DNA of 64,000 bases from Thalassobius sp002708925. GTDB lineage: Bacteria; Pseudomonadota; Alphaproteobacteria; Rhodobacterales; Rhodobacteraceae. The translations under genes were made by a program, and so were the position numbers. Under the pieces are notes generated by a model. That model was given only the letters and a program-made list of their open reading frames with translations, did no database searches and had not been told where the DNA came from. This document shows positions 1 through 8,623 of this stretch, in pieces (the first letter of the stretch is position 1; each line of letters opens with the position of its first letter). The stretch lies in contig NZ_JBNAGJ010000003.1 in the NCBI RefSeq assembly GCF_049803795.1, forward strand, positions 380,624 through 444,623, given 5' to 3'.

Positions 1-645
1 TTCCCCAAAGTTCTGGACGATATCGACGGGTTGCTGACCGAAAACCGCATCTTCAAACAACGGAACTGCGATATCGGCGTCGTTACCGAAGAAGACATCC
101 TGGAATGGGGCTTCTCGGGCGTTATGGTCCGTGGCTCGGGCCTCGCATGGGACCTGCGCCGCGCGCAGCCCTACGAATGCTACGATGAATTCGACTTCCA
201 GATTCCCGTCGGCAAAAACGGCGATTGCTATGATCGCTACCTGTGCCGCATGGAGGAAATGCGCCAGTCCACCAGCATCATCCGCCAGGCCATCGGCAAG
301 CTGCGCGAAGCCACCGGCGACGTGCTGGCCCGCGGCAAGCTGACCCCGCCCAAACGCGGCGACATGAAAACTTCGATGGAATCGCTGATCCATCACTTCA
401 AACTCTATACCGAAGGCTTCCACGTCCCCGCCGGACAGGTCTACGCCGCGGTCGAGGCCCCCAAGGGCGAGTTCGGCGTCTACATGGTCGCCGACGGCAC
501 CAACAAACCCTACCGCGCCAAACTGCGCGCGCCGGGTTTCCTGCACCTGCAAGCGATGGATCACGTCGCCGGCGGCCACCAGCTGGCCGATGTCGCCGCC
601 ATCATCGGGACAATGGATGTCGTCTTCGGGGAGATCGACCGCTAA
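1..645 (+). CDS. nuoD: NADH-quinone oxidoreductase subunit D (5' end outside window)
   Basis: This is the C-terminal 214 residues of NuoD, the 49-kDa-type subunit of complex I, which helps form the quinone-binding cavity in the peripheral arm. The frame is open from base 1, so the true start lies upstream; the family is about 400 residues, so roughly half is missing. Seen: the conserved stretch with WDLRRAQPYE followed by FDFQIPVG, and the invariant C-terminal end GTMDVVFGEIDR. The TTG at base 31 is internal and should not be taken as a start. It is followed 82 bases later by nuoE, the usual partner order. Identification is secure; only the start is unknown. Confidence 0.97.
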   Translation, partial: FPKVLDDIDGLLTENRIFKQRNCDIGVVTEEDILEWGFSGVMVRGSGLAWDLRRAQPYECYDEFDFQIPVGKNGDCYDRYLCRMEEMRQSTSIIRQAIGKLREATGDVLARGKLTPPKRGDMKTSMESLIHHFKLYTEGFHVPAGQVYAAVEAPKGEFGVYMVADGTNKPYRAKLRAPGFLHLQAMDHVAGGHQLADVAAIIGTMDVVFGEIDR

Positions 646-660
646 TGTCGCACCCCGCCT

Positions 661-682
661 TTCTTTGCTCCGTAAATACTCC
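661..682 (+). repeat. 22-base intergenic repeat, copy 1
   Basis: This copy reads TTCTTTGCTC, four variable bases, then AATACTCC. It lies in the 82-base gap between nuoD and nuoE and is followed by a GC-rich arm (cccgccggaggc). The same 22-base core recurs at six other intergenic places in this window. Confidence 0.75.
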
Positions 683-727
683 CGCCGGAGGCTCCCAGGG
701 CCGCCGCGCAGCGAAGGGGATCGTGTA

Positions 728-1849
728 ATGCTCCGCCGTCTCTACCATGACCAACCCGAAAGCTTCGCCTTCACCCCGGCCAACCAGGCCTGGGCCGAAG
801 CGCAGATCACCAAATACCCCGAAGGGCGCCAGCAATCGGCGGTTATCCCGCTCTTGTGGCGCGCGCAGGAACAGACGGGCTGGCTGACCCGCCCGGCCAT
901 TGAACATGTCGCTCAGATGCTGGGCATGGCCTATATCCGCGTGCTCGAAGTGGCGACCTTCTATTTCATGTTCCAACTGCAACCCGTCGGCTCGGTGGCG
1001 CATATCCAGATCTGCGGCACGACCTCGTGCATGATCTGCGGTGCCGAGGATCTGATCGCGGTCTGCAAGGAAAAAATCGCCCCCACGCCGCACACCCTGT
1101 CCGAGGATGGTAAATTCTCGTGGGAAGAGGTGGAATGCCTGGGCGCGTGCACCAATGCGCCGATGGTTCAGATCGGCAAGGATTACTACGAGGATCTGAC
1201 CGCCGAAGGTTTCTCGAAAATGCTGGACGATATGGCCGCTGGCAAGGTGCCCGTGCCCGGCCCGCAAAACGGCCGGTTCGCAGCCGAGCCTCTGGGCGGG
1301 CTGACCGCGCTCAAGGATTTCGACAGCGGTCACACCAAATATAACGCCTCGGCGCAGCTGGCCACAGATATCGGCGACGGGATCAAGCGCATCGACGGCA
1401 CCGAAGTGCCGCTGCTGACCCCCTGGCTGAAGGATCGCGCCACCAAGGATGAGGCCCCTGCGCCTGCTCCGGCGGCCGAGGCCCCGGCTGCCAAACCAGT
1501 GGCCAAGCAGGTGGAAGAGGCCAAGGCCGCCCCTGCACCTGTGGCAGATGTCGCGGATGTGGCCGAGGCCGAGCCCGATCTGCTGACCGCCGCCCGCGAA
1601 GGTGGCGCGGACGATCTGAAGCGGATCAAGGGCGTTGGCCCGAAACTGGAGCAGACCCTGAACGAGCTGGGCTTCTACCATTTCGACCAGATCGCCGCCT
1701 GGACCGAAGCGCAGATCGCCTGGGTGGACAATCGCCTGAAGTTCAAAGGCCGGATCACGCGGGATGACTGGATCGGTCAGGCCAAGCAACTGGCCGCGGG
1801 CGAGGACACAGAATTTTCCAAGCGCGTCGATAAGGGCGGCGTGTACTGA
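728..1849 (+). CDS. nuoE: NADH-quinone oxidoreductase subunit E with C-terminal helix-hairpin-helix extension
   Basis: NuoE is the 24-kDa [2Fe-2S] (N1a) subunit of the complex I NADH-oxidising module. The thioredoxin-like domain covers about residues 1-165 and carries the four cluster ligands, C96 and C101 (CGTTSC) and C137 and C141 (CLGAC). The protein is 373 residues, about twice the usual NuoE length. The extra part is an Ala/Pro-rich linker (about 240-285) and a helix-hairpin-helix-like domain with IKGVGPKLEQTLNELGF (about 295-360). ATG 728 is chosen because the conserved N-terminus YHDQPESFAF follows it directly; the frame stays open further upstream but that part is not NuoE-like. The extension seems typical of Rhodobacterales but its role is unknown to me. 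Confidence 0.95.
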   Translation: MLRRLYHDQPESFAFTPANQAWAEAQITKYPEGRQQSAVIPLLWRAQEQTGWLTRPAIEHVAQMLGMAYIRVLEVATFYFMFQLQPVGSVAHIQICGTTSCMICGAEDLIAVCKEKIAPTPHTLSEDGKFSWEEVECLGACTNAPMVQIGKDYYEDLTAEGFSKMLDDMAAGKVPVPGPQNGRFAAEPLGGLTALKDFDSGHTKYNASAQLATDIGDGIKRIDGTEVPLLTPWLKDRATKDEAPAPAPAAEAPAAKPVAKQVEEAKAAPAPVADVADVAEAEPDLLTAAREGGADDLKRIKGVGPKLEQTLNELGFYHFDQIAAWTEAQIAWVDNRLKFKGRITRDDWIGQAKQLAAGEDTEFSKRVDKGGVY

Positions 1850-1861
1850 GGCAGATGACGG

Positions 1862-2083
1862 ATGGCTGACAAAGACACAGAACTGGCACGCAAGGGGCGC
1901 AAGGTTGCGCTGCTGATCGCGGGGACAGGTGTGTTCTGGGCTCTGGCCACCTTTATCGGCGGACAACTTGGTCTGGACATGCGCACCCGTGCCTTGTTCG
2001 ACCTCATCGCGCTGGCGGGCTTTGTGCTGGCCATCGTGATGATCTACCAAATCTGGCGCGCGCGCCAATCGGATCAGAGGTAA
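1862..2083 (+). CDS. DUF5337-type small membrane protein
   Basis: A 73-residue protein with a charged, cytosolic-looking N-terminus and two hydrophobic segments (about residues 16-36 and 46-66) joined by a short polar loop containing DMRTR, ending in a basic tail. It sits 12 bases after nuoE and 4 bases before nuoF, so it must be co-transcribed with them. I recognise it as the DUF5337 family, which I know from this same position in Rhodobacterales nuo operons; no function is established. An accessory membrane component or assembly factor of complex I is inference from position only. Confidence 0.8.
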   Translation: MADKDTELARKGRKVALLIAGTGVFWALATFIGGQLGLDMRTRALFDLIALAGFVLAIVMIYQIWRARQSDQR

Positions 2084-2087
2084 TCGG

Positions 2088-3386
2088 ATGCTCAAGGATC
2101 AGGATCGTATCTTTACCAATATCTACGGGATGCACGAACGCACCCTGGCCGGGGCCAAGGCCCGTGGACATTGGGACGGCACCGCCGGGATCATCCAGAA
2201 GGGTCGCGACTGGATCGTCGATCAGATGAAGGCCAGCGGCTTGCGCGGCCGGGGCGGTGCGGGCTTCCCGACTGGCCTGAAATGGTCGTTCATGCCCAAG
2301 GAAAGCGACGGTCGCCCGGCCTATCTGGTGATCAACGCCGATGAATCCGAACCGGGCACCTGTAAAGACCGTGAAATCATGCGCCACGATCCGCACACGC
2401 TGATCGAGGGGGCGCTGATCGCGTCCTTCGCGATGAACGCGCATACCTGCTATATCTACCTGCGCGGCGAATACATCCGCGAGCGCGAGGCGCTGCAAGC
2501 CGCCATTGACGAGGCCTATGACAACGGGCTGCTGGGCAAGAACGCTGCCGGCTCGGGCTGGGATTTTGACCTGTACCTGCATCACGGGGCAGGGGCCTAT
2601 ATCTGCGGCGAGGAAACCGCGCTGATCGAAAGCCTGGAAGGCAAGAAGGGGATGCCCCGGATGAAGCCGCCCTTCCCGGCGGGCGCTGGCCTTTATGGTT
2701 GCCCGACCACGGTAAACAATGTGGAATCCATCGCCGTTGTGCCGACCATCCTGCGCCGTGGGCCGGAATGGTTTGCCGGGTTTGGCCGTCCGAACAATGC
2801 GGGCACGAAACTGTTTGCCATCAGCGGCCACGTCAACAACCCCTGCGTCGTCGAAGAGGCGATGTCGATCTCTTTCGAGGAGCTGATCGAGAAACATTGC
2901 GGCGGTATCCGTGGCGGCTGGGACAATCTGCTGGCGGTGATCCCCGGTGGCTCGTCCGTGCCTTGCGTACGCGGGGAAAACATGCGCGACGCGATCATGG
3001 ATTTCGATTACCTGCGGGGCGAGCTGGGCTCGGGTCTGGGCACCGCTGCTGTCATCGTGATGGACAAGCAGACCGACATCATCAAGGCCATCTGGCGCCT
3101 GTCGAAATTCTACAAGCACGAAAGCTGCGGGCAATGTACGCCCTGTCGCGAAGGCACCGGCTGGATGATGCGCGTGATGGATCGCCTGGTGCGCGGCGAG
3201 GCCGAGCTGGAAGAGATCGACATGCTGTGGGACGTGACCAAACAGGTCGAAGGCCACACGATCTGCGCCCTGGGCGATGCGGCCGCCTGGCCGATCCAGG
3301 GCCTGATCCGCAACTTCCGCGAGGAAATCGAGGATCGGATCAAGGCACAGAAAACCGGGCGCATGGGCGCCATGGCGGCGGAGTGA
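2088..3386 (+). CDS. nuoF: NADH-quinone oxidoreductase subunit F
   Basis: NuoF is the 51-kDa subunit that binds NADH and FMN and carries the N3 [4Fe-4S] cluster, the entry point of electrons into complex I. At 432 residues it has family length. Seen: the nucleotide/FMN loop GRGGAGFPTGLKW (about residues 54-66), NADESEPGTCKDR, the cluster motif CGQCTPCREG (about 346-355) and the fourth ligand Cys in TICALGD (about 392). ATG 2088 follows the DUF5337 stop by 4 bases. A lipoprotein gene starts 5 bases after its stop. Confidence 0.98.
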   Translation: MLKDQDRIFTNIYGMHERTLAGAKARGHWDGTAGIIQKGRDWIVDQMKASGLRGRGGAGFPTGLKWSFMPKESDGRPAYLVINADESEPGTCKDREIMRHDPHTLIEGALIASFAMNAHTCYIYLRGEYIREREALQAAIDEAYDNGLLGKNAAGSGWDFDLYLHHGAGAYICGEETALIESLEGKKGMPRMKPPFPAGAGLYGCPTTVNNVESIAVVPTILRRGPEWFAGFGRPNNAGTKLFAISGHVNNPCVVEEAMSISFEELIEKHCGGIRGGWDNLLAVIPGGSSVPCVRGENMRDAIMDFDYLRGELGSGLGTAAVIVMDKQTDIIKAIWRLSKFYKHESCGQCTPCREGTGWMMRVMDRLVRGEAELEEIDMLWDVTKQVEGHTICALGDAAAWPIQGLIRNFREEIEDRIKAQKTGRMGAMAAE

Positions 3387-3391
3387 TCCCG

Positions 3392-3724
3392 ATGCGTGTT
3401 CTGGTTCTTTCAGTGGTATGCGCGGGCCTGCTGGCGGGGTGTGGGAACACCTCGAACAAGCAGCGCATCGCGTTTGACGGCTATTACTTCAAAACCTCGA
3501 TCCAGCATCTGAAGGACGATCCGCGGATGTTCGACGTGACCGTCCATGATGCCGCGCAAAGCCGCGAAGGCGCCGAGGATGCAGGCCGCTACGAGGCCAC
3601 CCGTCACTGCGTCGTGAACTATGGGAATTCCAAGCTGGAATGGCTGGTCGTGCGCGAAACCGATGACCGCGATGTGGTTCTGGACGATGACACCCTGCTG
3701 CTGCGGGGCCGTTGCCAGGCATGA
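3392..3724 (+). CDS. small lipoprotein inside the nuo operon
   Basis: A 110-residue protein with a lipoprotein signal peptide: MRVLVLSVVCAGLLAGC, lipobox LAGC, with C17 the predicted lipidated residue. The mature part is mixed alpha/beta in appearance, with a conserved-looking GYYFKTSIQH near its start and two further cysteines (in TRHCVVNYGN and RGRCQA) that could form a disulfide. It begins 5 bases after the nuoF stop, in the nuo transcript. I do not recognise the family; exported location is clear from the signal, function is not. A periplasmic role near the complex I membrane arm is conceivable, as inference. Confidence 0.75.
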   Translation: MRVLVLSVVCAGLLAGCGNTSNKQRIAFDGYYFKTSIQHLKDDPRMFDVTVHDAAQSREGAEDAGRYEATRHCVVNYGNSKLEWLVVRETDDRDVVLDDDTLLLRGRCQA

Positions 3725-3786
3725 TGAATTCTTTTGTCATATCAAGGGATTGGGCAGGTTGTTATTGCATGACAAGCCTGACTTCT

Positions 3787-3807
3787 CCCATCTCTTTCAG
3801 AGATGGG
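3787..3807 (+). other. perfect 9-bp hairpin in the leader of the DUF5333 gene
   Basis: CCCATCTCT, loop TTC, AGAGATGGG form a perfect stem-loop in the 130-base gap between the lipoprotein and DUF5333 genes, 47 bases before the start codon. No T-run follows, so it is not a classical terminator. It may stabilise or process the nuo mRNA; that is inference. Confidence 0.6.
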
Positions 3808-3854
3808 CAGGCGCATTCCGCGTCGGCCTGCGCTCTGACGCAAGGAGATATGAC

Positions 3855-4259
3855 ATGCGCATGATGATGGTGATCGCAGCCGCCGCAGCTTTGGCCGGGG
3901 CCCCCATGGCCCAGGCCCGCCCGCCCCTGCGGGACGTCGCGGAAATCAACGACGGATTGTTTGCCGTCGCCGTTGCCGATGAAATCCGCAAGGAATGCCG
4001 CAGCATTTCCGCCCGTATGCTGCGGGCTCTGAACTATATCAACGCTCTGGAAAAACGCGCCCAGGAACTGGGCTACTCCAAGCAAGAGATCAAGGCCTAC
4101 GTCAAATCCAAAGAGGAAAAGGCACGGATGCGTGCCCGTGGCGAAGCCTACCTGAAAGCCAATGGCGCAAGCTACGCCGACCCGGAAACCTTCTGCAAAC
4201 TCGGCAAGGCCGAGATCGCAAAAGGCAGCCGGATCGGCCAACTACTGAGAGCAAAGTGA
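3855..4259 (+). CDS. DUF5333 family exported protein
   Basis: A 134-residue protein with an N-terminal signal peptide (hydrophobic to about residue 18, likely cleavage after AQA at about 21). The mature part is mainly helical and highly charged, with segments like KQEIKAYVKSKEEKARMRAR and two cysteines (C48 in RKECRS and C114 in ETFCKL) that could pair in the periplasm. ATG 3855 has an AAGGAGA ribosome-binding site 7 bases upstream; the open frame extends upstream but lacks a signal peptide. I recognise it as DUF5333, which I associate with Rhodobacterales nuo clusters. Function unknown. nuoG starts 6 bases downstream. Confidence 0.8.
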   Translation: MRMMMVIAAAAALAGAPMAQARPPLRDVAEINDGLFAVAVADEIRKECRSISARMLRALNYINALEKRAQELGYSKQEIKAYVKSKEEKARMRARGEAYLKANGASYADPETFCKLGKAEIAKGSRIGQLLRAK

Positions 4260-4265
4260 GACCCC

Positions 4266-6284
4266 ATGTCTGACCTACGCAAGATCATCATCGACGAGAC
4301 CGAGATCGAAGTTGACGGGGCGATGACCCTGATCCAGGCCTGCGAACAGGCCGGGGTCGAGGTGCCGCGCTTCTGCTACCATGAACGCCTGTCGATCGCG
4401 GGCAACTGTCGTATGTGTCTGGTCGAGGTGGTGGGCGGCCCGCCCAAACCGGCGGCGTCCTGTGCGATGCAGGTGCGCGATCTGCGCCCCGGCCCCGACG
4501 GCCAGCCGCCGGTGGTGAAAACCAACTCGCCCATGGTCAAGAAGGCCCGCGAAGGCGTGATGGAATTCATGCTGATCAACCACCCGCTGGATTGCCCGAT
4601 CTGCGATCAGGGCGGTGAATGCGATCTTCAGGATCAGGCCATGGCTTATGGCGTGGATTTCAGCCGCTTCCGCGAACCCAAGCGCGCCGTGGACGATCTG
4701 AACCTGGGCCCGCTGGTCGAAACCCACATGACCCGCTGCATCAGCTGCACCCGCTGCGTGCGCTTCACCACCGAGGTGGCCGGGATCACGCAAATGGGCC
4801 AGACCGGCCGCGGCGAGGATGCCGAGATCACCAGCTATCTGAACCAGACGCTGCAATCGAACATGCAGGGCAACATCATTGATCTGTGCCCGGTGGGCGC
4901 GCTGGTGTCCAAGCCCTACTCGTTCACCGCCCGCCCCTGGGAGCTGACGAAAACCGAAACCATTGATGTGATGGACGCTCTGGGCTCGAATATCCGGGTG
5001 GACACCAAGGGCCGTCAGGTCATGCGGATCATGCCGCTGAACCATGATGGCGTGAACGAGGAATGGCTGTCGGACAAGTCGCGTTTCGTCTGGGACGGTC
5101 TGCGCCGTCAGCGTCTGGACACGCCCTATATCCGTGAAAACGGCAAGCTGCGCAAAGCCTCGTGGGGCGAGGCGCTGGCCGCTGCCGCGACTGCGATCAA
5201 GGGAAAGAAACTGGCCGCTTTGGTTGGCGATCTGGCCCCGGCCGAGGCGATCTTTGCGCTCAAACAGCTGGTGGATGGCCAGCAAGGCACGATCGAGGCC
5301 CGCACCAACGGCGCCGTGCTGCCGATCGGCAACCGCTCGGCCTATGTGGGCACTGCCGCGATCGAGGATATCGACACCGCCAAGGTGATTTACCTGGTCG
5401 GCACGAACCCACGCCTTGAGGCCCCGGTTCTGAACGCCCGCCTGCGCAAGGCCTGGCTGAAAGGCGCTGAAATCCGCGTGATCGGTGAAAACGCCGACCT
5501 GACTTATGACGTGACTTATGTCGGTCCGGGCCGCGCCTATCTGGCCCGCGAAGCAGGCTCGGCCGAGCCCGCAGAGGGCGCGCTTGTGATCGTCGGGCAG
5601 GGCGCCATCACCGAAGGCGACGGCATCAAGGTTCTGGCCAACGCGCAGGCGCTGACCGAGAAACTGGGTGGCAAGATGCTGGTTCTGCATACGGCCGCCA
5701 GCCGCGTCGCCGCCATGGATCTGGGGGCCGCCACCGAAGGCGGCCTGGACAAGGCCATGGACGGGGCCGAGGTGATCTACAACCTGGGTGCCGATGAGGT
5801 GGACATCGCCGACGGGCCCTTCGTGATCTATCAGGGCAGCCATGGCGACCGCGGCGCGCATCGCGCCGACATCATCCTGCCTGGTGCGGCCTATACCGAA
5901 GAAAACGGTCTGTTCGTGAACACCGAAGGGCGGCCTCAGCTGGCAATGCGGGCGGCTTTTGCCCCCGGCGAGGCCAAGGAGAACTGGGCCATTCTGCGCG
6001 CGCTGAGCGCCGAGCTGGGGGCCGCGCTGCCCTATGACAGCCTGGCCCAGCTGCGTCAGGCGATGGTTGCTCTGGTGCCGCATCTGGCGCAGATCGACAC
6101 GGTTATCGAAAACGAATGGCAACCGCTGGAGGTTGCGGCTCTGGCCAAGGGCGAATTCAAATCCGCCGTTGTCTCGGACGAGGCGCATTACCTGACCAAC
6201 CCGATTGCGCGCGCAAGCGCTCTGATGGGGGAGCTGGCGGCCAATGCCAAAGCCCGCACCGAAACCCCGGTGGCGGCCGAGTAA
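4266..6284 (+). CDS. nuoG: NADH-quinone oxidoreductase subunit G
   Basis: NuoG is the large (75-kDa-type) Fe-S subunit carrying electrons from FMN towards the quinone site. Seen: [2Fe-2S] ligands C37, C48, C51 and C66; the His/Cys [4Fe-4S] motif H106, C110, C113 and C119 (HPLDCPICDQGGEC); and the second [4Fe-4S] set C158, C161, C164 and C208. The remainder is the molybdopterin-oxidoreductase-like domain without a molybdenum site, as normal for this subunit. At 672 residues it has alphaproteobacterial/mitochondrial length, shorter than the E. coli form. Its stop TAA shares its last base with the ATG of the next gene. Confidence 0.98.
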   Translation: MSDLRKIIIDETEIEVDGAMTLIQACEQAGVEVPRFCYHERLSIAGNCRMCLVEVVGGPPKPAASCAMQVRDLRPGPDGQPPVVKTNSPMVKKAREGVMEFMLINHPLDCPICDQGGECDLQDQAMAYGVDFSRFREPKRAVDDLNLGPLVETHMTRCISCTRCVRFTTEVAGITQMGQTGRGEDAEITSYLNQTLQSNMQGNIIDLCPVGALVSKPYSFTARPWELTKTETIDVMDALGSNIRVDTKGRQVMRIMPLNHDGVNEEWLSDKSRFVWDGLRRQRLDTPYIRENGKLRKASWGEALAAAATAIKGKKLAALVGDLAPAEAIFALKQLVDGQQGTIEARTNGAVLPIGNRSAYVGTAAIEDIDTAKVIYLVGTNPRLEAPVLNARLRKAWLKGAEIRVIGENADLTYDVTYVGPGRAYLAREAGSAEPAEGALVIVGQGAITEGDGIKVLANAQALTEKLGGKMLVLHTAASRVAAMDLGAATEGGLDKAMDGAEVIYNLGADEVDIADGPFVIYQGSHGDRGAHRADIILPGAAYTEENGLFVNTEGRPQLAMRAAFAPGEAKENWAILRALSAELGAALPYDSLAQLRQAMVALVPHLAQIDTVIENEWQPLEVAALAKGEFKSAVVSDEAHYLTNPIARASALMGELAANAKARTETPVAAE

Positions 6285-6676
6285 TGATCCGGGCTGCGCT
6301 CATATCCCTTGTGCTGACGGGCACCGTGGCCGGCTGTGTTCAGGCACAGCCCGAGCCGGGGGCCTTCCGTCCGGACTATCGCGGGATTGAAACGCAGCTG
6401 CTGGACGGAGATCTGGTCAGCTTTCAGGTGGCCATGGCCGGTGCCCGCACCGGCGAGGATGTGTCGGATTACGCAGAATGTGCAGCCGCACAATATGCGC
6501 TGATCCGGGGATATGGCTTCGCGCGTCACGTGCGCACGAATGTCGAGAAACAAGGCGGTTTGTGGCTGGGGGATGCTGTTTACACCATCTCCTCCGCGCT
6601 GCCTCGCGGTTTGAGAACGATCGACGCCGAAGTCGTCGCTGCTCATTGCGCGGAAAACGGAATACCGACGGTGTGA
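6284..6676 (+). CDS. second small lipoprotein inside the nuo operon
   Basis: A 130-residue predicted lipoprotein: signal peptide with lipobox VAGC, C18 the lipidation residue. The mature part contains FRPDYRGIETQLLDGD, a pair of cysteines (in YAECAAAQYA and AAHCAENG), and VYTISSALPRG. It starts on the last base of the nuoG stop (TAATG), so translation is probably coupled to nuoG. nuoH starts 7 bases after its stop. I do not recognise the family by function. Like the lipoprotein at 3392 it is Cys-containing, exported and embedded in nuo, but I see no clear sequence similarity between the two. Confidence 0.78.
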   Translation: MIRAALISLVLTGTVAGCVQAQPEPGAFRPDYRGIETQLLDGDLVSFQVAMAGARTGEDVSDYAECAAAQYALIRGYGFARHVRTNVEKQGGLWLGDAVYTISSALPRGLRTIDAEVVAAHCAENGIPTV

Positions 6677-6683
6677 GGACCTA

Positions 6684-7724
6684 ATGGCGGATTTCTTTGC
6701 GAACACTTACCTAGGCATGGCGCTGGTGATCATCGGGCAGATCCTGCTGATCGTCGTTCCCCTACTGGTGGCACTTGCGTTCCTGATGTATGCGGACCGG
6801 AAAATCTGGGCAGCCGTCCAGATGCGCCGGGGCCCCAATGTCGTGGGCGTCTTCGGCTTGCTGCAAAGCTTTGCCGACTTCCTGAAATATATCGTCAAAG
6901 AGGTGGTCTTCCCCGCTGGCGCGGACCGCGTGGTGTTCCTGCTGGCGCCGATGGTCAGCCTGGTGATGGCGCTGATCGCCTGGGCGGTGATCCCGTTCAA
7001 TGACGGCTGGGTGCTGTCGGATATCAACGTGGCCATCCTCTATGTCTTTGCGGTTTCCTCGCTTGAGGTCTACGGCGTGATCATGGGCGGCTGGGCGTCG
7101 AACTCGAAATACCCGTTCCTGGGCTCGCTGCGGTCTGCCGCACAGATGATTTCCTATGAGGTCAGCATCGGCCTGATCATCATCGGTGTGATCATCTCGA
7201 CCGGCTCGATGAACTTTGGCGACATCGTGCGCGCGCAGGATGGCAGCTATGGCCTGTTCAGCTGGTACTGGGTGCCGCATTTCCCGATGCTGTTCCTGTT
7301 TTTCATCTCGGCGCTGGCCGAAACCAACCGCCCCCCGTTCGACCTGCCCGAGGCGGAATCGGAACTGGTGGCCGGGTATCAGGTGGAATACAGCTCGACC
7401 CCGTTCCTGCTGTTCATGATCGGCGAGCTGGTGGCCGTGGTGCTGATGTGTGCGCTTGTCTCGCTGCTGTTCTTTGGTGGCTGGCTGTCGCCCATTCCGG
7501 GCCTGCCCGATGGCATCCTGTGGATGGTGGGCAAAATGCTGTTCGTTTTCTTCATCTTCTCGATGGTGAAGGCGATCACCCCGCGTTATCGCTACGACCA
7601 GCTGATGCGCATCGGTTGGAAAGTCTTCCTGCCGCTGTCGCTGGCCTGGGTCGTCATCGTGGCATTCCTTGCAAAATTCGAAGCCTTCGGCGGGGCCTAT
7701 GCCCGCTGGGCAATTGGAGGCTGA
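6684..7724 (+). CDS. nuoH: NADH-quinone oxidoreductase subunit H
   Basis: NuoH (ND1) is the membrane subunit at the junction of peripheral and membrane arms and forms part of the quinone channel. At 346 residues with eight or more hydrophobic helices it matches the family. Seen: the conserved MQMRRGPNVVG-like loop (here VQMRRGPNVVG), and ETNRPPFDLPEAESELVAGY, the acidic cytoplasmic loop characteristic of ND1. It begins 7 bases after the lipoprotein stop, and nuoI follows 3 bases after its own stop. Confidence 0.98.
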   Translation: MADFFANTYLGMALVIIGQILLIVVPLLVALAFLMYADRKIWAAVQMRRGPNVVGVFGLLQSFADFLKYIVKEVVFPAGADRVVFLLAPMVSLVMALIAWAVIPFNDGWVLSDINVAILYVFAVSSLEVYGVIMGGWASNSKYPFLGSLRSAAQMISYEVSIGLIIIGVIISTGSMNFGDIVRAQDGSYGLFSWYWVPHFPMLFLFFISALAETNRPPFDLPEAESELVAGYQVEYSSTPFLLFMIGELVAVVLMCALVSLLFFGGWLSPIPGLPDGILWMVGKMLFVFFIFSMVKAITPRYRYDQLMRIGWKVFLPLSLAWVVIVAFLAKFEAFGGAYARWAIGG

Positions 7725-7727
7725 TCC

Positions 7728-8222
7728 ATGGCAGCAATCGACTACGGACGCGCCGCGAAATACTTCCTGCTGGCGGATTTCATCAAAGGCTTCCAGCTGG
7801 GTCTGAAGTATTTCTTCGCGCCCAAAGCTACCCTGAACTACCCGCATGAAAAGGGGCCTCTGTCCCCGCGTTTCCGCGGTGAACACGCGCTGCGCCGCTA
7901 TCCCAACGGCGAAGAACGCTGCATTGCCTGTAAACTGTGCGAGGCAATCTGCCCCGCCCAGGCGATCACCATTGACGCGGAACCCCGCGATGATGGCAGC
8001 CGCCGCACCACGCGCTATGACATCGACATGACGAAATGCATCTATTGCGGTTTCTGCCAAGAGGCCTGCCCGGTGGATGCCATCGTCGAGGGTCCGAATT
8101 TCGAGTTCGCCACCGAAACCCGCGAAGAGCTGTTCTACGATAAGGACAAGCTGCTGGCCAATGGCGAGCGCTGGGAAGCCGAGATCGCCCGCAACCTGGA
8201 ACTGGATGCGCCTTACCGATGA
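7728..8222 (+). CDS. nuoI: NADH-quinone oxidoreductase subunit I
   Basis: NuoI (TYKY, 23-kDa-type) carries two [4Fe-4S] clusters, N6a and N6b, that pass electrons towards the last cluster, N2. Seen: C65, C68, C71, C75 (CIACKLCEAIC) and C104, C107, C110, C114 (CIYCGFCQEAC), the classical 2x[4Fe-4S] ferredoxin fold. At 164 residues it has normal length. The TGA stop overlaps the ATG of the next gene by 4 bases (ATGA). Confidence 0.98.
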   Translation: MAAIDYGRAAKYFLLADFIKGFQLGLKYFFAPKATLNYPHEKGPLSPRFRGEHALRRYPNGEERCIACKLCEAICPAQAITIDAEPRDDGSRRTTRYDIDMTKCIYCGFCQEACPVDAIVEGPNFEFATETREELFYDKDKLLANGERWEAEIARNLELDAPYR

Positions 8223-8623
8223 GCCTGACCGCGCCGCATACCGATACCTACACGCTGGGAAAGGCCCTGTCTGAACAGGTCAATCCCGGTATGGAGGATG
8301 CCCTGCGCGCCCGATACGACGCGCTGGTGCCCGGTCTGTCCAAGACCGTGGTGGATGTCGCGTATGGGCAATTCTACGCGCGCGGCGGTGTGGACGAGAA
8401 AACCCGCCTTCTGGCCACGGTTGCGGCGCTTACGGCATTGGGCGGGCAGACGCGGCCTCAGCTGAAGGTCAATATCGCCAGCGCCCGCGCTGTCGGGGCC
8501 TCACGCGAAGAGATTTGCGAGATCATTTTCCAGATGACTCTGTACGGGGGCTTTCCTGCGATGATCAACGCAATGAACGCTGCAATCGAAGTCTTCGAAA
8601 CGGAGGAAGAGGCGAATGGCTGA
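8219..8623 (+). CDS. carboxymuconolactone decarboxylase (CMD)-like protein, first of a tandem pair
   Basis: A 134-residue all-helical CMD/AhpD-fold protein: KTRLLATVAALTALGGQ and GASREEICEIIFQMTLYGGFPA match the CMD domain pattern. It lacks the CxxC redox motif of AhpD, so a peroxidase role is unlikely; it resembles the gamma-carboxymuconolactone decarboxylase branch. ATG 8219 overlaps the nuoI stop by 4 bases, and the gene overlaps the next CMD gene by 8 bases, so it is translationally coupled to complex I genes. Substrate and role are unknown; position suggests an accessory function or quinone-related chemistry, as speculation. Confidence 0.82.
   Translation: MSLTAPHTDTYTLGKALSEQVNPGMEDALRARYDALVPGLSKTVVDVAYGQFYARGGVDEKTRLLATVAALTALGGQTRPQLKVNIASARAVGASREEICEIIFQMTLYGGFPAMINAMNAAIEVFETEEEANG

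Noticed and set aside
602..2095. 497-codon minus-strand open frame across nuoE and DUF5337
   Set aside because: Antisense of convincing coding sequence, low-complexity composition, no start or domain support.
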